This document shows positions 35,191-46,680 of a DNA stretch of 64,000 bases, one piece after another (the stretch's first letter is position 1; each line of letters begins with the position of its first letter). This DNA comes from Gossypium raimondii (taxonomy: Eukaryota > Streptophyta > Magnoliopsida > Malvales > Malvaceae): assembly GCF_025698545.1 (NCBI RefSeq), contig NC_068570.1, positions 54,703,924 through 54,767,923 on the forward strand, in the 5' to 3' direction. Under the pieces are notes generated by a model that made no database searches, was not told where the DNA came from, and saw only the letters and a program-made list of their open reading frames with translations. Both the position numbers and the translations under genes were made by a program.

Positions 35191-35640
35191 GTTTGTGATT
35201 TTCAGTAATGAGTTGCATGTTGGTCTAGGATGTGATTTGATATAAGACGGTAAAGTGATAGCTTACATGTCGTGAGCTTACATGTCGTGACAAATTAAGA
35301 CACATGAGGGTAATTACCCTACACACGATCTTGAGTTGGCTGCAGTCGTGTTTGCTCTAAAGATTTGGAGGCATTACCTGTATGGTGAAAGGTGCATTAT
35401 CTGCACTGATCACAAGAGTCTCAAGTGCTTGTTAACTCAAAAGGAGTTAAATCTTAGGCAGTGTAGGTGGGTTGAATTACTTAAAGATTATGACTGTGTT
35501 TTAGAGTATCATCTTGGTAAGGCTAATGTGGTAGCCGATGCTCTTAGTTGTAGAGCGATGACTGACCTGAGAGTGATGTTTGCTCGTCTGAGTTTAGCTG
35601 AGGATGGAGAACTATTAGTTCAATTGTAGGTTAAATCAAC
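35191..35640 (+). pseudogene. G3 RNase H domain
   Basis: Shows LHVGLGCDLI, a local 15-bp tandem duplication near 35260-35290 (AGCTTACATGTCGTG twice), then [20 protein letters not shown]. The 97-codon open stretch 35336-35629 holds [21 protein letters not shown] and [23 protein letters not shown]. Domain normally removes RNA from hybrids. Broken by stops upstream and by the duplication. Confidence 0.85.
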
Positions 35641-36780
35641 GTAGGTCGAACAGATTCAGGTTAAATAGTTAAGTGATAAGTCTCTAGTTTAGTGACTGCA
35701 ATAGATTGACTCGGGTGAAACTTCAGATTTTAGCTTGAATAGTGACAAAGTTTTGTGTTTCAGGGGTCAAATTTGTGTGTCTAATGATAAAGAGCTAAGG
35801 CGACCGATTCTACAAGAGGCGCATAGTAGCCCTTACGCTATGCATCTTGTTGAAAATAAAATGTATCAAGACCTCCTAGAACTTTATTGGTGGCCTGGCC
35901 TAAAATGTGAAGTGGTTACCTTTATATTACACTATCTAACGTGTCAAAAGGTAAAGGCCAAACATCAGTTGCCCTCAGGATTGCTTCAGCCAATTAAAAT
36001 CCCTTTATGGAACTGGAAATGTGTAATGATGGATTTTGATAGTGGGTTGCCTCTAACCCTAACTAAGAAAGATTCAGTTTTGGTCATCATTGATCAATTG
36101 ACCAAATCCGTTCATTTTATTCCTATCAGAACAAATTACTTACTGCAGAAGCTTGTCAAACTGTATATTGCTAAAATCGTAAGACTGCATAGGATTCCAG
36201 TCTCGATCATTTCTAATAGAGATCCATGTTCACGTTCCAGTTTTAGAAGAAGCTTCATGAGACTTTAGGCACCCGACTTGATTTTAATAATGCGTATCAC
36301 CCTTAGACCGATGGACAGTCTGAGTGAGTTATTCAAATCTTGGAGGATATGCTTCGAGGTCGTGTAATAGATTTTCGGGGTAGCTGGGAAGATTACTTAC
36401 CATTGGCTGAGTTTGTGTACAATAATAGATTCCAATTTAGTATTCAAATGGCACCTTATGAGGCTCTGTATGGTCGTAAATACCGTACTCTCTGTGTTGG
36501 ACTGAGTTAAGTGAACGTCAGGTTTTGGGTCCGGATCTAGTTTCTAAAATTGATAATAATGTCAAGTTAATTCGAGATCGTCTTAAAGTCTCTTCTGATC
36601 GACAGAAATCTTATGTTGATTTAAAGAGAAAAGATATTGAATTTTCTATAGGTAATCAGGTGTTCCTAAATGTGTCACTGTGGAAAAAGGTCTTTCGATT
36701 TGGATGTAAGGGCAAGTTGAGCCTGAGGTTCATTGGACCATACCGTATCCTGAAACGTGTCGGACCTGTTGCTTATTAAT
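35641..36780 (+). pseudogene. G3 integrase
   Basis: The 177-codon open stretch 35735-36268 covers HSSPYAMHLVENKMY, LYWWPGLK, then YLTCQKVKAKH. The first Cys of the zinc CxxC is Tyr. The core follows: WKCVMMDFDSGLPLTLT, SVLVIIDQLTKSVHFIPI, and VPVSIISNRDP, where the second catalytic Asp is Asn. After a frameshift come YEALYGRKYRT and the 84-codon stretch 36525-36779 (FRFGCKGKLSLRFIGPYRILKRVGPVAY). Unlike G2 it keeps the zinc domain, but two essential positions are lost. Confidence 0.87.
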
Positions 36781-37093
36781 TAGAATTAGCGCCGGAGTTA
36801 GAGCAAATTCATGACGTGTTCTACATCTCGATGCTGAAACAGTATCGATCTAATCCGTTACACATTGTTCTGATTGAGGAAACTAAGGTACAACTAGACT
36901 TAACTTTTGAGGAGGAACCTATTCAGATTCTATATTGTGACGTTAAGGTATTAAGGAAGAAAACTGTTCCTCTAATTAAGGTTTTGTGACAAAATCATGG
37001 CACTAAAGAAGTCACTTGGGAACTTGAAGATTTGATTCGACGTCAATACCTATATCTATTTAAGTCAAGTAAATTTCGAGGCCGAAATTTCTT
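36781..37093 (+). pseudogene. G3 integrase tail with chromodomain-like remnant
   Basis: Reads LELAPELEQIHDVF, SMLKQYRSNP, LTFEEEPIQI and then VTWELEDLIRRQ, parallel to the chromodomain-like end of G2. Stop codons interrupt. It leads to the polypurine run TTTTAGGGGGGAGAAT before the 3' LTR. Confidence 0.75.
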
Positions 37094-37107
37094 TTAGGGG
37101 GGAGAAT

Positions 37108-39259
37108 TGTAACGTTCTAGAAATTTGATTACTTAATTGTGGGATTCTATAGTAATTAAATTTTTATATCTATGGTTGTGTGCTTTGCTTATGTGTTCAA
37201 GGTCAGGACTTCGAGTCGTGTCTTTAGAAATTTTGTTAATTTAATTTTAATTAATCTCTGCTTTTGGGTCGTTGACTTAAATTTAATTCTGTGTAAACTT
37301 GTGCCAAGAATGAGCCTGCTGGTTCACTGGTTAAGCATATGTCTACTCTTTGGTCTTGTGTTTGAGTCTCTGCAAAAGCAAAGCAGGGATGTAGTTTGCT
37401 GCTTTGCAGAATTAGTTTTGGTTATCTATTTCTTTTAAAAGTAATTATTTTAGTTTTATTTTTCCTTTCTTTTTTTATCGTTTCTCTTTCGTTCCTTTTT
37501 CTTTTTTCTTTTTTTCTTCATTTTTTCTTTTCTTTTCTTCTTTTTTCTTCCTTGGATTATTGTGATAATGTCGATGTGTGATCGGGTAAGTACGTACTTC
37601 ACTGTTGCTAATTCATAGGTTAATTACATATATTTTTTACTTGTAGAACTTCTGTCAATCAGTTGTTTCATTTGCTTTTGTCGGTATTGCTCAACTCAAT
37701 TTGTTTCAACTTACTTTTAAGCGACTGTTTGGTTTCTTTTTAGGCGAGGATATCGAAAGCAGCAATCCTCAGCGTAATAACTCGAGTAATTGTTGTTGAT
37801 TCTATCGGTAAGTATGGTTTCATTGATGGTTTGCTTCAAAACTTTTGACATAGTTATTCTACGCGTAATTAGGTATTGTTGTCAATTAAATTCTTTTATT
37901 GAGTTATTGAATGGTCGTCTTAGGCTTCGGGAGTCTTCTACGTTGCTCCTACTTCAGAATTACTACAAGTTTGAGTTTTTATGAATTTTGGACACCGAAA
38001 ACCATGGTTGTTGACGCCACACAGTCGTGTGCCAGGCTGTGTGTTAGGCCATGTAACACACTATCTACCAATTCGAGCCACACGGGCAACGGACACGGAC
38101 GTTTATCCAGGTCGTGTGTCCAGGCTGTGTGTGGTTAAGTTAGTGCAGGGTTCACACAGGACAAGGACACGGGCGTGTGTCTAGGTCGTGTAACTCACTA
38201 AATATAAGATAAGGGTTACACGAGTTAGGGACACGGGTGTGTGTTCAAGCCGTGTGAGATACATGGGTGGGCTCATAGGTGTGTGCTAGGCCATGTAGAA
38301 CCATGCGGCGTGTGGATAAAGTCTAGAATTTACCTCTAAGGCCACAAGTGCCATGTAACGTGAATGTAGGCCTTCCGTAGTGTATTTATAATCTGAATTG
38401 GATTGTATGAGAACTATCTGATGCTCTGAGACTGAGGTATTCATTGTATAAATGTATATTAATTACGGTAACTATCGATAATACTAATTTGTATCACCTA
38501 ACTATGAATTGAATCTGAATGACTATGTATATACTCTTGACATTGGTAATCTGCATTTGCATTGGATGGGAATTATGTAAAAAAGGAGGTAATTTGTTCT
38601 GAATCAGTGGCTAAGCCACGATTTATATATAAATCTAGTGTTTTATCGCGATTTGATTTGGCAACTAATCTGCATCTCACTGAACGTGTCGGACCGACAC
38701 TATATGGTGTGTAGGGCTGGATGGGTATTAAATGCCCCTAATGGTGTGTTGGGATGGTCGGAGAAGGTGTGTAGCGGATAGGGGTGGGTAGGAATAACTA
38801 CATATGTTTCTGATCTGGTCTGTATCTGAACTAGAATTGTTCTGCCATATAACTGATACGTTAAATCTGTACTGGATATTTTTTAATTCTGATTGGAACT
38901 CAAGATTCGATAATTCATTTTTATAGTTGTGCTTCTGATTGAATCTATGTTAGTTATACACTGAGTCCCCTACTCATTTTGTTGTTGATTGAGTTTCAGG
39001 TAACTCACAGGCTTGATCGGGTCGGCGTAATGGGAGCTCGGTCAATCTGCCTTATCACCATTTATCTATTATATTATGTAGTTTTAGTATTTCGTAGTAC
39101 TATAAATTTTCTAAGATTGTTGAACTATCAGTTGAATTTTATAGTTGTTATAATTTGTCAAATAGTTTTAATTGTACTTGTAAAAGCTGGTTTTGTTATA
39201 ATTTTAGTGTAACTCTTCGGACTTGGTCTAGAAGCCTAGGTCGGGTTTGGGGTGTTACA
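37108..39259 (+). repeat. 3' LTR of G3
   Basis: 2,152 bp, TGTAACGTTC to GGGGTGTTACA. Holds two tRNA-like modules (37173-37220 and 37310-37375), a T/C-rich tract (37440-37560) and CACACGGGCG blocks (38020-38300). Complete compared with the truncated 5' LTR. Frames at 37172-38184 and 38979-39212 are LTR frames. Confidence 0.9.
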
Positions 39260-39264
39260 GACTT

Positions 39265-40830
39265 ACTGAATGATTTTGTTGTAATGACGTAAATTCTCAT
39301 CGTATGATAAAGGTTTGCGCGTGGACCAAGATCAAGTTGTAAAGTCACGGGAAAATCCTACTCAAACTAGGGACACTCGGATCTGAAACGAAAACAGAAG
39401 ATTAACTTTAGAATTAACAAATCTGAAACGAAACACCCAAAACAAGAAAGAATCAGCCAAGAGTCAAAACACTTATTAATAACGTTGATTGGAAGCAAAG
39501 AAAATGAGATCTAACTTCAATGAAGACTCCCACGCTGAATTTGACAAAGAAAACACCAAAATAGAAAGTTAAACTCAACAGATCAAGAAAACCAAATTGA
39601 TGTAAAATTAGGATAATTGGACGGTAAGAAAGACTAAAAATTCTGAATAAGAATGTTTCTTGCTGCCAAAGAACGTTGCAAAACCGATTCTTGAGGCTTG
39701 GAAGGGCTGAAAATGCAACAAGAACAATTAACCCCAATTAATCAATAATTCAGCACCAACAAGAATAATAAAAGAAGAACAAATAGCAAAAACGATAAAG
39801 AAAGTCCTAAGAAGCCTTGAAATCAAGAAAGATTTCACAACTCCCTTCAAACGGCTCTAATCTTCCCTCCAATGTAAAAACATGACAAGAAGAAGGTTGA
39901 AGATGGCTCCCACAATCAAAAAGATTGTTAAAACTACTTCTAAAGAAAACTCAAGAGAGAATTCTTGGAGAAACTCAAAGGGAGTTTTCACTCCACAAAA
40001 AATCTCAATTCAATGCCTCCTCTATAAGGGTGGCTGACCAAGCCATATATATAGACCTCCTAACTACTTTCCTAGCCCTACTAGGAAAATTTTAAAAAAA
40101 GCCCAAATTGTTGCCTTTCAAGGGAATTTCGTCCAAGGCCTTTAAATGGGCCTCTTGGACTGAATTCTTACATAGAAATTTGTTCATAAAGTCTAAAAAT
40201 TAAAACTAAGTATTTAAAGAATTAAAATTTTACCAATTGGGCCACTTTGACAATTTGGCATGATTTTTAACTAAGTCTAATTTAAACTTCTTGGTTGGGC
40301 TTGGAACATCTTATTGGGTCGTATCTTCAAGAACTTGGGCTTGTAATCCGTTTTCTCCCGAAATTGGTTCGTTGATGCTTGTAACTGAGATCCAATGCGC
40401 CTTAGCTGCAAGATTCAGTTTCTTGGACCAAGATTTCCAAGATTTGAAATTTTAATTTTCTTGATTCTTGAAATCGCTCAAAACAGCAAAATTGGACCAA
40501 GATTCGGATTCTTGAAAACAAGAAAGTGAATCTTGATTTTTTTCCTTTGTATACACATCTAAGGCCTTGCTAATGAAGTCTTGAACGGTTCCATTTAGTT
40601 TCATACGCATTTGCCTAGCCTTTGACCTCGTTATTGGTCCTTGTGGTAATTTGAGCCCATCACGTTCTTGAGCTTGAGTTGGGCCTTTGTGACTCGTATC
40701 ATCGTACCTTGACCTTGGCCCAACCTTGTCACGATGTGGATCCCTTGTTGCAATAACGTACAAACAACATCGCAATGTCACAAGTTGATTCTACAAAAAT
40801 AACTCACAAAACTTGAAATTTTTAAAACAA
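39265..40830 (-). mobile_element. Truncated 3' end of another gypsy-type element (minus)
   Basis: The minus-strand frame 40452-40781 contains GPITRSKARQMRMKLNGTVQ, a tail I associate with the C-terminus of some plant gypsy polyproteins (recognition from memory). Downstream on the minus strand lies LTR-like DNA with a TATATATA box near 40047-40054 and a pyrimidine-rich leader. The upstream coding body is absent. Confidence 0.55.
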
Positions 40831-41557
40831 CACCAAATCAAGCTACATGCATCCTCAAAATGACCAAATTAACAATACTCAGACTCTTTGCAATGTCGAC
40901 ACTACATTCATAACATATCTACACCAAATTCCATTCAATAACATTATCATTCTCAATAGCATTCAATCAATTCAAGGCCTAACCTTATCCCTATAGTATT
41001 TGACCACATGAACAATATCCTAAAGATTCCAAATGCACTCTTAGCATACAAGCATTCCACCCAATTATCATATGCACTTTAAATCTTAGTCTCAAGGAAA
41101 ATATGGCATTCTACCACTCACATACACAATTTTTTTAACCAACTTAAAGTCATCAATCATAGTAAATTTAATCTCCCATATGTATACCTACTAACATATA
41201 ATACATCATCAAATTCCATCACATACCATTTACCATCCGTTCAATTTATTAAGTATACTTGCCTAATTCACACATCAAGAACACCATGATTCATCTACAT
41301 AGTTCATACCATTAGCAAAAATCATGCCATCATATATATATACGTGATACTTCGAAATTCCAAGACAACATTCAGATTTAATATTGTATACTCATAAGGC
41401 TCCCTTAGGTACATATCATTAACTAACAAAAGACATCACCAACTTGTTAAGTCCAGGATCACAATTGGATGTTGATATTGATAGACGAATACATTCAAAA
41501 TCTAACTTGCTCATGAAAAATAAAACCGTACGTTAAGTATGAGCTCAGTGTTGTTTC
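40831..41557 (-). repeat. LTR-like fragment left of the solo LTR
   Basis: Minus-strand sequence resembles the body of the LTR family at 58827-61692 (GACATTGCGATGTTG, TGGAATTTGGTG). It probably continues at 44613 on the other side of the inserted solo LTR. No gene. Confidence 0.4.
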
Positions 41558-44500
41558 TGTAATAGCCCGATTTTGACCCAAATCGGAACAGTGGTTTCAG
41601 GACCACAAATTCGAATTAAAAAAATATTTTAATATTATTTTCTGTGTTTATTATGTGTGAATTTGATTGTGTGAAATTTCTGTGTTTTAATTTCACTGTT
41701 TAAGTGTCTGATTTAATAAAAGGGTTTAATCGCGTAAAATAAAAATTTAAGGGTTAAATCTAAAAGTACCTAAATGTTATTGTCTTTTTAAATGGGAGGA
41801 TTTATGATGCTATAAGACCAAAAGTTAGATAGTGGGTGGCATTTGACAAGAGTAACCTTAATATATATGTTAGACAAAATTATTAGTAAAAGGTTAATAT
41901 AGTAATAAGGTAAATATTAACTTTATAATAAAATTAAGTTATGAAAAGATGAATGTGTTCATCTTTTGTTAGCGAATATTGAAAAGGAAAGAAACATACA
42001 TGGCTTTTAAGTTTGGTACTTCTTTAGCTTAGGTAAGGTATGTTTTGATTTCGATTTTGATGATTTTACGTTTTTGTAATCGTTGTTTCGTGTTCTATTT
42101 AGCCCATGCTTTAATTTTAGAATTTGAAGGAGATTTTGAGATAAGCCATTGATGAATACTTGAGCATTATGATAGTTAATGATGAAATATGATGATATGT
42201 GATAGATTATAATGTTTGTTTTTGAATTTTGATGAATTTGATTATTTTGGGTTAATTTGTAAGAAAATATTAAATTGAGGGACTAGAATGTGAAATAAAT
42301 GACATGCAAGGGCCTATTTGAGTCTAGGGAATATTCGGCCAAATTACATAGTGATTAATTTGGAATATTTTGTGTTTTGTGCAATTTGGACTAAATTGTA
42401 AAAATGTTAAATATCAGGGGCAAAATGATAAATTACCCATTTTTGTCTTTTTGGACAGAATTGAATGAAATTATGTTTGAATGAGTTAAATTTGAATGTG
42501 TATAGATCAAGAATTAAAAAAATCGGACTTGGATCGGGGGAAAAATAAAGTCGTCGATTAATTGTTTCGTTCCGGTTTATCGCTGTTCGAGGTAAGTTTA
42601 TAAGCAATTAGATGTTAAAATTTCTGAATGAATGTTAATGACATATATGCTGAAATGAAATATGCAATTATATATATATAGCTAAATGCGTTTTAGTTCG
42701 GAAAGTAAAAATAGACGTGAATGCGATTTATCGATATTTGGCACTAAGTGTGCGACTATGGAATAGCTATGGCTATATGAACGGCACTACGTGTGCGAAA
42801 TTAAAATAATGATGTTGGATAATGGGCACTAAGTGTGCGAAATTAAAATGATGATGTTGTATAACGGGCACTAAGTATGCGATCTGAGAAACAACTTGGT
42901 TAGATGAGAAAGAGCACTAATTGTGCAACTTCATTATGGCCTCGATCAATTATTTAGTACATGATAGTACAAGTATACAATGGATGAATAATACTTGATA
43001 TCAAGGTAATTAGGTTATTTCAATTGTGAAGAGAAAAATTTATACGAGGTAAATGAGAGTATATGATTATATGAAAGTTTATATTCGCCAAATGGTAACT
43101 ATATAGGATTTTATAATTATGTTTTATATACATTTATTTATGAATGAGTACATTTGGTAAAGATAGGGTATATGAATTGAATATGAGAATAACTATGTTA
43201 TTGTTTAAAGACCTATTCGCCAAGTGAAATTAGTTCATGGTTTCATATTTGATATTTAAGTTTTGCAAGCTCGAATATGTATATATACGAATATGATTGC
43301 ATTATTTGATTTTATTATTGAATTGTTAATGTCATTGAATTGTTTAATTTCTTATAACTTACTAAGCTAAGTTAGCTTACAATGTGTTGGATAATTGTTT
43401 TGATGTATAGATTTTGGTGATCGCTACGTGTTCGGGATCGTCATTAAGCTCATCACACTATCGATATCTTTTGGTATTTTGCTAAATTTTGAATTTGGTC
43501 ATATGGCATATATAGACTAGTTGTGGATTTTAGCTTAATTTGATAGTGTGGGTGTATTAAAGCCATGCGAAAATGGCTTAATATCCTGTTTTGTTTGTTT
43601 TGGATTGGATTATGAATCATACATGACTTGATAAAAGTTTAGTATTTTATGAGTAATATTTCACATGTGAATATTATGTGTGGTTTATTTGGTTGGTATC
43701 AAAGTGAATATATTATATGATCTATAATAAATGTAATTTTAAAAGAAAATATAAAAGAATGTTAATGTCTATGTACATGTTTGTGGTTGTTTATTTTGTT
43801 TGATAGGTTAAAGAGATTACCAAGAATTATAAAAGTGATATTTGTTTTGTATCTTGGATTAATAAAGTAATGAAATAGAATATGGAATTAGGAAGTGAAT
43901 TATGTTAAGTATTTGTGAATATGCATGAAAATAGTTATTTCGTTTATATCTTTGTTAAAATGGTATATGGTTTGATGTTTAAACATTGGCTTTTGTTTCC
44001 TAATTTGATTAGTAAAAATAGGTTGTTTTGACGTTTAATGTAATAAAATAAATTATGCACTTATAATAAGACGTGAATTTTGGTTGTATAATTAGAACAT
44101 GTATATTTGTTTTACATTTGGGAATAAATTGATTTGGTTACGAGGAGAAGCTAATTACCTAATACACGTTAAATTATTTTGGACATTTTTTAAAGAGATG
44201 TATGTGCGGTTTGACATTAGTATGTATAAAATACTTTTATTGTATAATTTAATTTTGGTCAATAATACTTGGCTAATCATAAATTCAAATTATATGGAAT
44301 TTTATTTGGCTATTATGTGCTTGTATATTCTTTTCGAATGGGTGAATTGACAAATTTAGTAACTCTGTGACTTGATTATTATAACGTAATTAGTTACTCT
44401 ATTTTATTTAAATAGGCTTGGTCATAATAATATAAAATGCTATTGATTAAATATTTTATGTGCAATGGTTGAGTTTGTTTATTTATTTGTTATATCTTTT

Positions 44501-44612
44501 ATTATTAATGCTGATTATTAAATTATGATTGAATAAAAATATCAAATCGTGCTATGTTCGGTAATGCCTTATAACCCTAATCTGACGACGGATACGGGTT
44601 AAGGGTGTTACA
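41558..44612 (+). mobile_element. Solo LTR, 3,055 bp
   Basis: Starts TGTAATAGCCCGATTTTGACC and ends GGTTAAGGGTGTTACA, the same family as the minus-strand copy 31944-34763. Flanks GTTTC (41553-41557) and ATTTC (44613-44617) agree in 4 of 5 bases. Holds repeats of GGGCACTAAGTGTGCGA at 42734-42930. AT-rich, with no polyprotein sequence; the frame 44099-44350 has no recognisable domain. Confidence 0.88.
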
Positions 44613-45150
44613 ATTTCTTTATAAATCAGTTAAATTGAAGTCACACAACCTTAACCCAGAATTCACTTAACATAAACTTATTAGGAGTTATTGCCCTTCT
44701 TCTTTCTCAAATTCTCAAGCACAGAGAGTTAAGAAGCTTACTAGTTTCACAATCTCTTTACTTCCAAGCCCTAATTCTCACAACTTCTACTCCGTGCAAA
44801 GCTCTCTTAAGTTCTCTTCTTCTCTGAAGTAACCGAAGAAGACAAAGCAAGTAAAAGAAACTTATAATGTGAATTAAAGAGAATTTTTCTTCTTTACCAG
44901 AATATCCACTTTCACCTATATATATATCCTATACATGGTCTCCAAAACCCTTTTAGCCAATCGTCAGAAATCATTATGTCTCCCACTATGGGACTAACTG
45001 GTCTCATCCTAACCAAACCAAAATTGAAACTCAACTATTTACCCAACACTCACAAATTTTACGTCTAGCTGACATTAAATTTATTTTTTCCATAATAAGT
45101 ATATTATTTTCAACTTAAAAAAGTATATTATTTTCAGTTATTTCTTTAAT
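44613..45150 (-). repeat. LTR fragment with promoter-like TATA (minus)
   Basis: The minus strand has TATATATATAGGTGAAAG near 44912-44930, followed by a pyrimidine-rich leader (44690-44880), which looks like the U3/R/U5 part of an LTR. The solo LTR 41558-44612 is inserted at its left edge. No coding sequence. Confidence 0.45.
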
Positions 45151-45588
45151 TATCCATAAATAGTTCATTATTATTGTATAATACTCAAATTAAAAACTTA
45201 AAAAAATTTATAATAAAGTCGATAATGGCAATAGAACAATCACAAAGCAATAAGAAAAGAAAAATAAAACACACAGATTTTATGTGGAAAACCCTTTCGG
45301 GAAAAACCACAGGTAGAGGAGGAGAAATTCACTAATGTTGAAAACTGAATGATACAAGAGGAGTTCCGACTACATCTATTTAAATATTGGCAAACCCTAT
45401 TCTATTCAATGTCAAATAGAAGAAGTGTAGTTCTATACATATTCTACTTGTGCGGCATGGTCCTTACCATGGGGGCTCCGCCCTCGCCCTAAGCCCCCAA
45501 GGCCTTTTGCCCCCATAGATCCCCTTATTTTGCCACTTTATTTTATTTCTTTAACAAGTGATGGGATTCGGGTTACATAACTCTAACA
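45151..45588 (-). mobile_element. Copia-like solo LTR (minus)
   Basis: Read on the minus strand it starts TGTTAGAGTTATG at 45588 and contains GGTTTTTCCCGAAAGGG followed by TTTTCCACAT, a stretch typical of plant Ty1/copia LTRs just after the TATA region. The lower boundary is unclear and no target duplication was found. A GC-rich run (45470-45520) lies within U3. Confidence 0.65.
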
Positions 45589-45882
45589 GAAATCAAGAAA
45601 ATTATAATTCTACATGCTAATCATTTAAAAGAAAAATTGAATTGCCTCGAATGATAATCATCTTTAAACATGGTTAGGAGTTTCGTCATGTATTGTTAAA
45701 ATTATCAATTCAATTTTATAGCATAAAAAGAAAATTATATATTTATTTACAATCATATGATTAAACTTATTAACACGTTGGACTATTAAGCCAAACATGA
45801 TATTTTATAATTAAAAATAAAATTTTCCTATTTAAGAATTAAGGGTTCTTGATTATTAATAAAAATAACATGAAAACTAAAC

Positions 45883-45890
45883 ATCATATG
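45883..45890. other. Paralogous empty site of the SINE
   Basis: A single ATCATATG followed by AATTTTCTAATTGCTCTA, the same sequence that follows the SINE at 22949. It shows the state before SINE insertion. Confidence 0.85.
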
Positions 45891-46270
45891 AAATTTTCTA
45901 ATTGCTCTAACATTCCATATTTGTTGCGTTAGTATTTAACATGTACTCATTTTCATCATTTGTTGATCCTTGACCAATTTCTTCATTATCTGAATCGGAA
46001 CTTTTGAATCTATATCATTAAGATTGTTAAAATCTTCTTTTCTCATATACTCTTCAAAGTATAGGTCATCCCAATTTCATCTATAAATGAAGTTTACAAA
46101 TTATGCAATAAACTAGCACGATGTAACATTGTTTTTTAGACTAAACTAAAGTGGTGTTGTTGATATGAGAAAACTTTTTTAGAACAATAAATGTCCTCTC
46201 AACCACATTTCGAAGTTTTTAGTGTCTCAAATTAAAGAGTTCATGAGCCATCTTTGATAATGATGCGGAA
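45891..46270 (-). pseudogene. PIF/Harbinger transposase C-terminal relic, copy 2
   Basis: Minus-strand translation from about 46260 down gives AHELFNLRH, a stop, then KLRNVVERTFIVLKK, the conserved end of the DDE domain of plant Harbinger-like transposases. After a frameshift it continues WDDLYFEEYMRKEDFNNLNDIDS. Catalytic residues further upstream are gone. The shorter relic at 22949-23100 is its duplicate. Confidence 0.72.
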
Positions 46271-46504
46271 CTCGATATTGAATTTAGAAGCCTGAATAAT
46301 CAACTCAAAGCAAATCGAATGAAAAATAAACTTTCTTGGAAAAGAAGAAAACCATGACAACAAGGAATTTTAAGACTTTCAAGAACCTAAAAATTAAATG
46401 GAATATATCAAGATTAAAAACAAAAAGTTTCTAGAATTAAAGAAAATAAGCAAAAATTGAATAATGGATACGAAACACAAGGTAGAAGATGATAGGTTAA
46501 TGGT

Positions 46505-46680
46505 GGCAAGATAGATGGATAAGTAGTCTGGCCTCCTTTGATGAACAAGTACCAACAAAGAACTATAATGGCTTTTACTCAACCTTCCCAGTTGACTTGA
46601 ATTAGGCAAGCTAAAATTATGATGAACCTCCTCCACAATCTTAAAGAATTGATGCAAAAGTTCTATCATGAAAGAAACTA
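46505..46680. repeat. Low-copy repeat, copy 2
   Basis: Matches 25084-25235. The minus-strand frame 46394-46669 (LHQFFKIVEEVHHNFSLPN) overlaps it, but both copies diverge without obvious codon constraint, so I do not call a gene. Confidence 0.6.

Larger units (their letters stand above)
25508..39259 (+). mobile_element. Element G3: Ty3/gypsy retrotransposon with two nested LTR insertions
   Basis: Outer boundaries are TGTAACGCCT at 25508 and GGTGTTACA ending at 39259, flanked by perfect GACTT duplications (25503-25507 and 39260-39264). Order: truncated 5' LTR, gag, [LTR 28143-30913], protease, RT first half, [LTR 31944-34763], RT second half, RNase H, integrase, chromodomain remnant, 3' LTR. 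Without the two insertions it is about 8.2 kb. The end of the 5' LTR, the primer site and the start of gag are deleted. Dead. Confidence 0.93.

Noticed and set aside
40452..40781. 109-codon minus-strand frame as a host gene
   Set aside because: Contains GPITRSKAR, a polyprotein-tail pattern, followed by LTR-like DNA; better explained as a retroelement end.
45470..45520. GC-rich stretch as a CpG island or promoter of a gene
   Set aside because: It lies inside a Copia-like LTR, and no gene follows.
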